Shown one piece after another: positions 7,856-13,403 of a stretch of 40,349 nt of DNA. The stretch spans positions 1-40,349 of the forward strand of contig CAZYGI010000035.1 in the NCBI GenBank assembly GCA_964647255.1, in the 5' to 3' direction. Origin of the DNA: CAWJEL01 sp964647255 (GTDB lineage: Bacteria; Chloroflexota; Anaerolineae; CG2-30-64-16). Positions within the stretch are counted from its first letter, which is position 1, and every line of letters starts with the position of its first letter. Position numbers and translations under genes: made by a program. Below the pieces are notes generated by a model that worked only from the letters and a program-made list of their open reading frames with translations, was not told the DNA's origin and ran no database searches.

Positions 7856-9535
7856 TCAGTGCGCGGCCTGCACCGTCTGCAAGATGCCCTGGAGCGGGAT
7901 CTTCACCCAATCGGGCCGGTTGTTGAGTTCGTAGCCCAGCTCATACACCGCCTTCTCCACCAGGTAAACGTCGAGCAGGAGCTTGAGTTCCTCCGGGGAA
8001 GCCGGCAGGAAGGCCGCACCGTTGACCACATCAAGATAGGTTTTCAGATAGGCCACCGAGACCCACAGGTGCCAGAACCGCGCCCAAGTCTCCAGTTCAG
8101 GCGGAGGTGTGCCGTCCTGCTCCAGCGCGAAGTAGGCGGCATAGGCGGCGTAATGGAACGAACGGAGCATCCCGGCGACATCTTGCAGGGGGGAGCGCTT
8201 CATCCGCCGCTCGCTCAGCGGCCGCGCCGGTTCACCCTCGAAATCTATGATCATGAAGTCCGCACCGGTGTAGAGCACCTGCCCCAGATGATAATCGCCG
8301 TGGATACGCGACCGCAGCGCGTGGATGGGCTGCTGCGCCAGCGCGTCAAAACGTGCGGCGATCGGCGCTTCCAAGGCCAACACCTGCTGCGCGTCCGTCC
8401 GGCCGGCCTCCGGCAGTGACTCGAAACGCGCCCGCAAGAGCTGCATGATCCGGTCGGTCAGCCCGCGCATGCTCCGGTGCAGGTAGGCCTGAAAATCGGC
8501 AGTGAACGGCTCCGGGGCGAAGACAGGATCCGTCGGGTCGGAGGCGAGCGCCAGGTGCAATTCAGCCGTGCGCCGGCCCAGGAGCCGCGCCGAGTCAAGA
8601 TAGGCGCCGATCCACTGCTCGGCCAGGGCCGGAACTTCGCCGGGCGCCAGCTCCAGCAACGTTGCCTGGGGCAGCACCAGATCCGCCATCGCCACCTCAC
8701 CCCCGCGCTGCCGCACAGCCACGAAGTAGTCGGCCAGGGAATCCAGTGAATAGGCCCAGGCGTCGCCGCGGTTGCGCACGAACCCCTGCAGCAGCGCCAG
8801 CGTGATCGGCTCGCCGCCGGCTGGCTCACGGCGCCGGAACTCCAGCGCGCCGGCCACCGGCGGAACGTTGTCGAACCCGGTCTTCTCGGTGATAAACTGG
8901 CCGATCTCCTGATCCGGGTTGAGGCCGACCTCCAGCCGCCGGTAGAGCTTCATGATGAGCTGCTCGCCGAAACGGATCGAGGTGTTGCTCTGCTCAACGC
9001 CCAACACCTTCACCGGCAGGGGCTGCGCGGTATCGCCGGTCAGGCGCGACAGAGCGCTGGTCGCGGTCGCCGCCACATCGCCGCTGGCCCCGGCGATCTG
9101 CCTGCCCTCGCCGATCGCCGTCAACAACGCCCGGCAAAAGTCGGGGTTCCACACAGCATCGTAGAGGATCCCGCGTTCCTGTTCCGTCCGCAGCCCGGCA
9201 ATCACCGCCGCGGGCCGTTCCTGGGCCAGCGTCTCGGCGGATGCGCCGGCAGCGAATGCAATAGGCAACACGTATGTCTCAGGCTCACCCTCAACGTATT
9301 CCACCCGCACCAACGCCAGGTAGGCGGCGGCGAGGATGGGGATGGCTTCAAAAACGTGAACACCGCGGATCGTGCGCGCCTTGGAGCCGAACCAGCGCCG
9401 CGGCAGCATGAAGCGCGGCAGCACAGCCTCCAACGCCTCGCGGGCCGCGCCCGCAAAGACGTCGTCCCACGCGCCGCTCACAGCGAGCGCAGGAAGATCG
9501 GACACATCATCAGCTTGATGGATCGAATGAGACAT
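7856..9535 (-). CDS. maltokinase-like phosphotransferase
   Basis: 559 residues. The kinase core of the aminoglycoside-phosphotransferase/maltokinase fold is clear: HGDYHLGQVLYTGADFMIID contains the catalytic loop (H-G-D-x-H) and the metal-binding IIDFEGEPARP. The N-terminal part (FMLPRRWFGSKAR) matches the cap domain of maltokinases and of the C-terminal half of TreS-Mak fusions. Known members phosphorylate maltose to maltose-1-phosphate for GlgE alpha-glucan synthesis. Here the gene stands alone: neither treS nor glgE is adjacent, so the substrate is inferred only from family. The start ATG at 9535 has a good ribosome site (AGGGAGAA, 6 nt upstream). A divergent extended -10 promoter lies at 9590-9598. 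Confidence 0.82.
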   Translation of the reverse strand: MSHSIHQADDVSDLPALAVSGAWDDVFAGAAREALEAVLPRFMLPRRWFGSKARTIRGVHVFEAIPILAAAYLALVRVEYVEGEPETYVLPIAFAAGASAETLAQERPAAVIAGLRTEQERGILYDAVWNPDFCRALLTAIGEGRQIAGASGDVAATATSALSRLTGDTAQPLPVKVLGVEQSNTSIRFGEQLIMKLYRRLEVGLNPDQEIGQFITEKTGFDNVPPVAGALEFRRREPAGGEPITLALLQGFVRNRGDAWAYSLDSLADYFVAVRQRGGEVAMADLVLPQATLLELAPGEVPALAEQWIGAYLDSARLLGRRTAELHLALASDPTDPVFAPEPFTADFQAYLHRSMRGLTDRIMQLLRARFESLPEAGRTDAQQVLALEAPIAARFDALAQQPIHALRSRIHGDYHLGQVLYTGADFMIIDFEGEPARPLSERRMKRSPLQDVAGMLRSFHYAAYAAYFALEQDGTPPPELETWARFWHLWVSVAYLKTYLDVVNGAAFLPASPEELKLLLDVYLVEKAVYELGYELNNRPDWVKIPLQGILQTVQAAH

Positions 9536-9589
9536 CGGCGGTTCTCCCTTGCATGATGGTAGGATGAATGGCGGATCAAGTTGGGCGAT

Positions 9590-9598
9590 ATTATAGCA
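9590..9598 (-). promoter_or_regulatory. extended -10 promoter for the maltokinase-like gene
   Basis: On the minus strand the sequence reads TGCTATAAT, a TGn-extended perfect -10 hexamer (TATAAT at 9595-9590). There is no convincing -35 hexamer. Transcription would start near 9583, about 48 nt before the ATG at 9535. It is back to back with the lysine-operon promoter at 9627-9654. Confidence 0.55.
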
Positions 9599-9626
9599 CA
9601 GATCATGATTTCGCTCTCGCGGCGAT

Positions 9627-9654
9627 TTGACAGATCGCGCAGAGTCATTATAAT
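9627..9654 (+). promoter_or_regulatory. consensus sigma70 promoter of the lysine operon leader
   Basis: TTGACA (9627-9632), a 16-bp spacer and TATAAT (9649-9654) are both perfect consensus hexamers. The predicted start is about 9661, giving a 5' leader of about 434 nt before lysW. Such a strong promoter fits control after initiation, by the two attenuators downstream, rather than by a weak promoter. Confidence 0.85.
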
Positions 9655-9685
9655 GCCGTCAACTTACCACGAAGGCATCCGAACC

Positions 9686-9772
9686 GTGAACCTATCGCTG
9701 CTCTCGAAGAAGTGCTCCAAGTCAAAGAAGCTTTCCCTGGCCTGCAGGGACGGCATCTTGTGCTTGGGATAG
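9686..9772 (+). CDS. lysine-rich leader peptide 1
   Basis: A 28-codon ORF beginning GTG 9686 and ending TAG 9770-9772. The start of the peptide is MNLSLLSKKCSKSKK: five Lys codons (all AAG) fall in 24 nt at 9707-9730. A GAAGG ribosome site at 9671-9675 lies 10 nt before the GTG. An in-frame ATG at 9653 overlaps the -10 box and would not be transcribed, so GTG is preferred. The Lys codons sit immediately upstream of hairpin arm 1 (9734-9739), as in amino-acid attenuators where a ribosome stalled for charged tRNA masks the first arm. The peptide itself probably has no function beyond being translated. Confidence 0.7.
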   Translation: MNLSLLSKKCSKSKKLSLACRDGILCLG

Positions 9773-9831
9773 CAGCGAACTAACCCGCACAGAAGCCCTG
9801 CCAGGCCAATCGAGCCAGGCAGGGCTTTTTT
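9734..9831 (+). promoter_or_regulatory. attenuator 1 of the lysine operon (1:2, 2:3 and 3:4 pairings)
   Basis: Arm 1 TCCCTG (9734-9739) pairs with arm 2 CAGGGA (9745-9750). Alternatively TGGCCTGCAGGG (9738-9749) pairs with CCCTGC (9796-9801) and AGGCCA (9803-9808), twelve base pairs with one bulged C at 9802; this is the antiterminator. The terminator stem AAGCCCTGCC (9793-9802) with GGCAGGGCTT (9818-9827) shares 9796-9802 with the antiterminator, so the two exclude each other. A ribosome stalled on the Lys codons up to 9730 would cover arm 1 and favour the antiterminator; free translation would leave 1:2 plus terminator. The layout matches trp/his-type attenuators; the amino acid sensed is inferred from the Lys codons. 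Confidence 0.72.
9793..9831 (+). terminator. intrinsic terminator of attenuator 1
   Basis: A perfect 10-bp GC-rich stem (9793-9802 with 9818-9827), a 15-nt loop and a run of six T (9826-9831). It lies between the promoter and lysW in the sense orientation, so unless suppressed it would stop transcription before the operon. Confidence 0.85.
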
Positions 9832-9837
9832 ATTAGC

Positions 9838-9870
9838 ACGTGTCAGGCACTTGCGAAGTGCCTGGCACGT
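9838..9870. repeat. 15-bp hairpin element between the two attenuators
   Basis: ACGTGTCAGGCACTT (9838-9852) and AAGTGCCTGGCACGT (9856-9870) form a 15-bp stem with one G-U pair and a GCG loop, followed by TTTA. It looks like a REP-type palindrome. It separates terminator 1 from the ribosome site of leader 2 and may mark the junction of a leader duplication. Confidence 0.65.
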
Positions 9871-9887
9871 TTAAGGAAGTCCGTTTC

Positions 9888-9959
9888 ATGAATCTCAACC
9901 TGAAGCGCGCTAAGAAGCAGAGCCCCAGCTTGCCAGACTGCGTCTGGATAGGCCGCTAG
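9888..9959 (+). CDS. lysine-rich leader peptide 2
   Basis: A 23-codon ORF from ATG 9888 to TAG 9957-9959 with a strong ribosome site AAGGAAG (9873-9879). It starts MNLNLKRAKKQSP, with Lys codons (AAG) at 9903-9905 and 9912-9917 plus one Arg codon between them. Its beginning matches leader peptide 1 (MNLSL versus MNLNL), and both ORFs are followed by a terminator beginning AAGCCC, so the two units look like a tandem duplication. It overlaps no other supported gene. Confidence 0.7.
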   Translation: MNLNLKRAKKQSPSLPDCVWIGR

Positions 9960-10027
9960 CGCGCACCCTGCACCCTGGAGCGCCCAAGCCCCTTCCCGAG
10001 CCAGTCTGGCCGGGGAGGGGCTTTTTT
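9921..10027 (+). promoter_or_regulatory. attenuator 2 of the lysine operon
   Basis: CCAGAC (9933-9938) and GTCTGG (9942-9947) form a small hairpin inside leader ORF 2. GCCAGACTG (9932-9940) can instead pair perfectly with CAGTCTGGC (10002-10010) in the loop of terminator 2. AGCCCC (9921-9926) can additionally pair with GGGGCT (10017-10022), the 3' half of the terminator stem. These pairings compete with the terminator. The scheme is less clean than in attenuator 1, because a ribosome stalled at 9912-9917 would cover 9921-9926. I support an attenuator here but am less sure of the exact antiterminator. Confidence 0.6.
9986..10027 (+). terminator. intrinsic terminator of attenuator 2
   Basis: AAGCCCCTTCCC (9986-9997) pairs with GGGGAGGGGCTT (10012-10023) in a 12-bp stem with one G-U pair; six T follow (10022-10027). 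It ends 67 nt before the lysW ATG. Terminators 1 and 2 share the pattern AAGCCC...CGAGCCAG...GGGCTTTTTT, which supports common origin. Confidence 0.85.
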
Positions 10028-10037
10028 GTGCGTGCGA

Positions 10038-10081
10038 ATCAACCAACCAACTAACCAACCAACCAACCAAACCAACCCACC
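10038..10081 (+). repeat. CAAC-type tetranucleotide tract in the lysW leader
   Basis: Between terminator 2 and the lysW ribosome site the sequence is almost only A and C, built from imperfect AACC units. Such a tract is unstructured in RNA and would keep the lysW ribosome site (AGGAG) open once the polymerase has passed the terminators. It is imperfect, so slippage-driven variation is possible but not shown. Confidence 0.6.
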
Positions 10082-10094
10082 AGGAGCAATCACC

Positions 10095-10265
10095 ATGTCG
10101 TACGAAACACTCTGCCCCGAATGTGAAGGTCCCATCACCCTGCGCGACCCGCTGCAGGGCGAGATCGTGCCGTGCGCCTCGTGCGGCGCCGACCTCGAAG
10201 TCGTCTCGCTCAGCCCGTTGACGCTCGAACTGGCCCCGGAAGAACAAGAGGATTGGGGGGAATGA
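10095..10265 (+). CDS. lysW: LysW, amino-group carrier protein
   Basis: 56 residues from ATG 10095 with AGGAG 7-8 nt upstream. An upstream in-frame extension through the CAAC tract is rejected because it would read low-complexity sequence. The protein shows two Cys pairs, CPEC near the start and CASC in the middle, the zinc-ribbon of LysW. It ends with the invariant tail EDWGE, whose C-terminal glutamate receives alpha-aminoadipate (and, in some organisms, glutamate) on its gamma-carboxyl. LysW then carries the intermediate through LysX, LysZ, LysY and LysJ until LysK frees lysine. Its stop overlaps the lysX start (ATGA), as expected for coupled translation. It is the first structural gene after the two attenuators. 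Confidence 0.95.
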   Translation: MSYETLCPECEGPITLRDPLQGEIVPCASCGADLEVVSLSPLTLELAPEEQEDWGE

Positions 10266-11227
10266 TGGGCGCTCACGGCCGCTCCCCCGTCTCCGTAGCG
10301 ATGATCGTCTCCCGCATCCGCGTGGAGGAAAAGCTGCTGCTGGCCGCGCTGGAGAACGCCGGCGCGGCAGTGCAGCTCGTGAACGACGATGAGCTGGTGC
10401 TGCCGGTCGGGCGAGATGGCATCTCGCCCGACATCATCCGGGCCGATATCGTCCTCGAACGCTCGCTGAGCTCGGCCCGCGGCATCTATGCGCTGCGGCT
10501 GCTGGCCGCGGCGGGCATCCCCACGGTGAACCGCTACGCCGTCGCGGCCACCTGCTGGGACAAGCTGCTGACGACCGCCGCCCTGGCGGAAGCGGGCGTG
10601 CCGCAGCCCGAGGTGCGCGTGGCGTTCACCGCCGAATCGGCCCTGGCCGCCATCGAGGCGATGGGCTACCCGGTCGTGCTGAAGCCGGTCGTCGGCTCGT
10701 GGGGCCGGCTGCTGGCGCGGATCAACGACCGGGACGCGGCCGAGGCGATCCTGGAGCACAAGGACGTCCTCGGCTCTTACCTCCACAGCATCTTCTACAT
10801 CCAGGAGTTCGTCCGCAAGCCGGGCCGCGACATCCGCGCGTTCGTGGTCGGCGACGAGACGATCTGCGCGATCTACCGCGGGTCGTCGCACTGGATCACC
10901 AACACCGCGCGCGGCGGCCAGGCCAGCAACTGCCCGGTCACGCCGGAACTGGACGCCCTCTGCCGGCGGGCCGCGCGGGCTGTGAGCGGCGCTGGGGCCG
11001 GCGCGGTTGTCGCCATTGATGTGCTCGAACACCCGGAGCGGGGCTTGCTGGTCAACGAGATCAACCACACGATGGAGTTTCGCAACAGCATCGCGACGAC
11101 GGGCGTGGACATCCCGGCGCGCGTGGCAGAATACGTGATAGGTGTTGGGCGCTCTGCCGACGGCTTCGACGCTCCACGCTCCGCGCTCCAGGCTTCACGC
11201 ATTGCCGGTGTGGAGGGGTCAGAATGA
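10262..11227 (+). CDS. lysX: LysX, alpha-aminoadipate--LysW ligase
   Basis: 321 residues from ATG 10262, overlapping the lysW stop by the ATGA arrangement; a second ATG follows at 10265. The ATP-grasp core is clear: VVLKPVVGSWGRLLARI for nucleotide binding, GSSHWITNTARGGQA, and the metal/substrate motif NEINHTMEFRNS. LysX uses ATP to join the alpha-amino group of AAA to the C-terminal Glu of LysW. The usual family ends soon after the AEYVIGV helix; here about 30 further residues (GRSADGFDAPRSALQASRIA) are encoded by CTCCACGCTCC-type repeat DNA (11155-11200) of the same kind found inside homoisocitrate dehydrogenase and near 26800. This tail is likely dispensable. The next gene overlaps by 4 nt. 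Confidence 0.93.
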   Translation: MMGAHGRSPVSVAMIVSRIRVEEKLLLAALENAGAAVQLVNDDELVLPVGRDGISPDIIRADIVLERSLSSARGIYALRLLAAAGIPTVNRYAVAATCWDKLLTTAALAEAGVPQPEVRVAFTAESALAAIEAMGYPVVLKPVVGSWGRLLARINDRDAAEAILEHKDVLGSYLHSIFYIQEFVRKPGRDIRAFVVGDETICAIYRGSSHWITNTARGGQASNCPVTPELDALCRRAARAVSGAGAGAVVAIDVLEHPERGLLVNEINHTMEFRNSIATTGVDIPARVAEYVIGVGRSADGFDAPRSALQASRIAGVEGSE

Positions 11228-12276
11228 GCGCCCCCATCCGCGTCTCCATCGTCGGCGGTTCCGGTTACGGCGGGGGCGAGCTCCTCCGCCTGCTGCTGCA
11301 TCACCCGCACGTCGAGATCGCCCAAGTCACCTCCGAATCCCAGGCCGGGAACTTCGCCCACAGCGTCCATCCCAACCTCCGCCCCGCCGGGAAGGCCCAG
11401 CCCATCCGCTTCACCGCTCTCAAGGAGCTTCAACCGTGCGACGTGCTCTTCCTGGCGCTGCCGCACGGCGAGGCCCAGGGCCGCATCGCCCACTTCGCCG
11501 GGCTGGCCGAGCGCATCGTGGACCTCTCCGCCGACTTCCGGCTGGCCGATCCGGCGACCTATCAGCACTATTATGGCGAGCCGCACGCTGCGCCCGAATG
11601 GCTGGGCCGCTTCGCGTACGGCCTGCCGGAGATCAACCGCGACGCAATACGAAATACGCGCTACGCCAGCGGCGTCGGCTGCAACGCGACCGCGGCCAAC
11701 CTAGCGCTGCTGCCGCTGGTGCGGGCCGGCCTGCTGCGGACCGACCGGCCGATCGTTGTGGACGTCAAAGCCGGGTCGTCCGAGGGCGGCGCGTCGCCGA
11801 GTCTGGCGTCGCACCACCCCGAACGAAGCGGCGCGGTGCGCTCCTATGCGCCGACCGGCCACCGCCACGAGGCCGAAGTGCGGCAGGTGCTCGGCATCGA
11901 GGACGTCCACCTATCCGTCACCTCCATCGAGTTGGTGCGCGGGGTGCTGGCGACTGCGCACGCCTGGGCGCAGCCGGGCCTCAGCGACAAGGACCTCTGG
12001 CGGGCGTACCGAGCGGCCTACGGCGCCGAGCCGTTCGTCCGCATCGTGCACGAGCGCGGGGGCATCTACCGCCACCCGGAACCCAAGCTGCTGGCCGGCA
12101 CCAACCTCGCCGACGTCGGCTGGGAGCTGGAGCCAGCCACCAACCGGCTGGTGGCGTTGGCCGCCATTGACAACCTGGGCAAAGGCGCGGCCGGCAGCGC
12201 GGTCCAGTGCATGAATCTGATGCTCGGCTGGGACGAGACGGCTGGGCTGGAATTTAGCGGACTACATCCGGTGTAA
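11224..12276 (+). CDS. lysY: LysY, LysW-aminoadipate 6-phosphate reductase
   Basis: 350 residues, start overlapping the lysX stop. It belongs to the ArgC/LysY family of NADPH-dependent semialdehyde dehydrogenases. The dinucleotide-binding motif VSIVGGSGYGGGELLRLL is at the N-terminus and the catalytic Cys is about residue 153 in SGVGCNATAANL. The C-terminal part has AIDNLGKGAAGSAVQCMNLM, typical of the family. It reduces LysW-gamma-AAA 6-phosphate to the semialdehyde. The LysW context makes LysY more likely than ArgC, though bifunctional use in arginine synthesis is known in relatives. A repeat element occupies most of the 182 bp that follow. Confidence 0.93.
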   Translation: MSAPIRVSIVGGSGYGGGELLRLLLHHPHVEIAQVTSESQAGNFAHSVHPNLRPAGKAQPIRFTALKELQPCDVLFLALPHGEAQGRIAHFAGLAERIVDLSADFRLADPATYQHYYGEPHAAPEWLGRFAYGLPEINRDAIRNTRYASGVGCNATAANLALLPLVRAGLLRTDRPIVVDVKAGSSEGGASPSLASHHPERSGAVRSYAPTGHRHEAEVRQVLGIEDVHLSVTSIELVRGVLATAHAWAQPGLSDKDLWRAYRAAYGAEPFVRIVHERGGIYRHPEPKLLAGTNLADVGWELEPATNRLVALAAIDNLGKGAAGSAVQCMNLMLGWDETAGLEFSGLHPV

Positions 12277-12315
12277 GGTCGGTGCATTCACATGATAGGT
12301 TCGCTAATTGGCGCA

Positions 12316-12426
12316 TGTCATTCTGAGCGGGTTGATAGCTCAACTCCCGTTACAGCGCAACGCCAGCGAAGAATCTCCTGCGCCATGAGGGACGAGATTC
12401 TTCGCGCTGCGGCGCTCAGAATGACA
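12316..12426. repeat. inverted-repeat element between lysY and lysZ
   Basis: Perfect 14-bp terminal inverted repeats, TGTCATTCTGAGCG (12316-12329) and CGCTCAGAATGACA (12413-12426), enclose a second perfect pair, GCGAAGAATCTC (12366-12377) and GAGATTCTTCGC (12394-12405). It is a compact, non-coding MITE- or REP-like unit. A diverged relative lies at 39079-39180, and the palindrome inside lysJ (14394-14490) uses similar words (CCTGAGCGGAG, CGAAGGATG). The lysine operon is probably transcribed through it. Confidence 0.8.
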
Positions 12427-12458
12427 GTGTAACGTAGTTCACACAAAGGAGTCTCTCA

Positions 12459-13403
12459 ATGAATCCCATCGTTATCAAACTGGGCGGCGCGGCGGGGGTG
12501 GATGCCGCGGCCGTCTGCGCGGATGTGGCCGAGCTGGCCGCCGAGGGCTGGCCGCTGGTGCTGGTGCACGGGACCTCGGCCGCGGCCGACGCGCTGGCCG
12601 CAAAGTGCGGGCTGCCGGTGCGCCACATCACGTCCCCATCCGGCCACGTGAGCCGCTACACCGACCTGGAAACGCTGGAGCTGTACGTCGCCGCGGCGGC
12701 CGGGCAGGTGAACAAGGCGCTGGTGGCGGAGCTCCAGCGGCTGGGCTGCAACGCGGCGGGGCTCTCCGGCGTGGACGGCCGGCTGCTGGTGGCGCGGCGG
12801 AAGGACGCGGTGCGCGCCGTCGAGGCTGGCCGGCAGCGCATCATCCGCGACGACTACACGGGCCAGCTCGAAGCCGCCAACGGCGACCTGCTGCGGCTGC
12901 TGCTCGGCGCGGGCTACACGCCGGTCATCGCGCCGCTGGCGTTGGGCGCAGGCGGCGAACGGCTCAACGTGGACGGCGACCGGGCCGCGGCTCTGCTCGC
13001 CGGCAGCCTGAACGCGGATGCGCTCATCATCCTGAGCAACGTGCCGGGCCTCCTGGCGCGCTTCCCGGATGAGAACAGCTTGATTCCGCACGTGCCCGCC
13101 AACCGCCTGGCATCGGCTGAGGGCGTGGCCCAGGGCCGGATGAAGAAGAAGGTGCTGGCCGCTCGCGAGGCGCTGACCGGCGGGGTGCCGTCGGTCGTCC
13201 TGGCCGATTCGCGGCGCCGCAACCCCATCCGCGCCGCGCTAATGGGGGCAGGCACGGTCATCGGAGAGCCGCTGACGGGGTATGGCTTACACCGGCACTT
13301 GCGCCGGAACGGAGTGCAGGTGCAAGCGTGGCCGACAGCGGACCCGTTTCCGGAGATGGCCGAAGCTGTCTTGGTGGGCAGCCAGGAGGCGGTTCGAAGA
13401 TGA
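12459..13403 (+). CDS. lysZ: LysZ, LysW-aminoadipate kinase
   Basis: 314 residues with a strong ribosome site (AAAGGAG, about 12445-12451). It is an acetylglutamate-kinase-fold enzyme: VIKLGGAAGVDAAAV at the N-terminus for phosphate binding, LVHGTSAAADALAAKCG, the substrate-side LSGVDGRLL, the NVDGDRAAALLAGSL motif, and GRMKKKVLAA near the C-terminus. It phosphorylates the side carboxyl of LysW-bound AAA with ATP. The HG(T/G) loop and the gene's place between lysY and lysJ favour LysZ over ArgB. Length is somewhat above the usual 260-270 residues because of a C-terminal tail (about 270-314). Its stop overlaps the lysJ start. Confidence 0.93.
   Translation: MNPIVIKLGGAAGVDAAAVCADVAELAAEGWPLVLVHGTSAAADALAAKCGLPVRHITSPSGHVSRYTDLETLELYVAAAAGQVNKALVAELQRLGCNAAGLSGVDGRLLVARRKDAVRAVEAGRQRIIRDDYTGQLEAANGDLLRLLLGAGYTPVIAPLALGAGGERLNVDGDRAAALLAGSLNADALIILSNVPGLLARFPDENSLIPHVPANRLASAEGVAQGRMKKKVLAAREALTGGVPSVVLADSRRRNPIRAALMGAGTVIGEPLTGYGLHRHLRRNGVQVQAWPTADPFPEMAEAVLVGSQEAVRR

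Noticed and set aside
9581..9772. A longer version of leader ORF 1 starting upstream at 9581 or 9653
   Set aside because: These starts lie before or inside the -10 box of the promoter (9649-9654), so the predicted mRNA does not contain them. GTG 9686 has a ribosome site.
9661..10094. A lysine riboswitch (L-box) or T-box in the leader
   Set aside because: No T-box sequence (TGGNACCGCG-like) or L-box-like conserved core was seen. The leader is explained by two leader ORFs and terminators.
10026..10094. An N-terminal extension of LysW through the CAAC tract
   Set aside because: It would add a low-complexity Asn/Pro/Thr/Gln stretch, and the AGGAG site fits ATG 10095, which matches family length.
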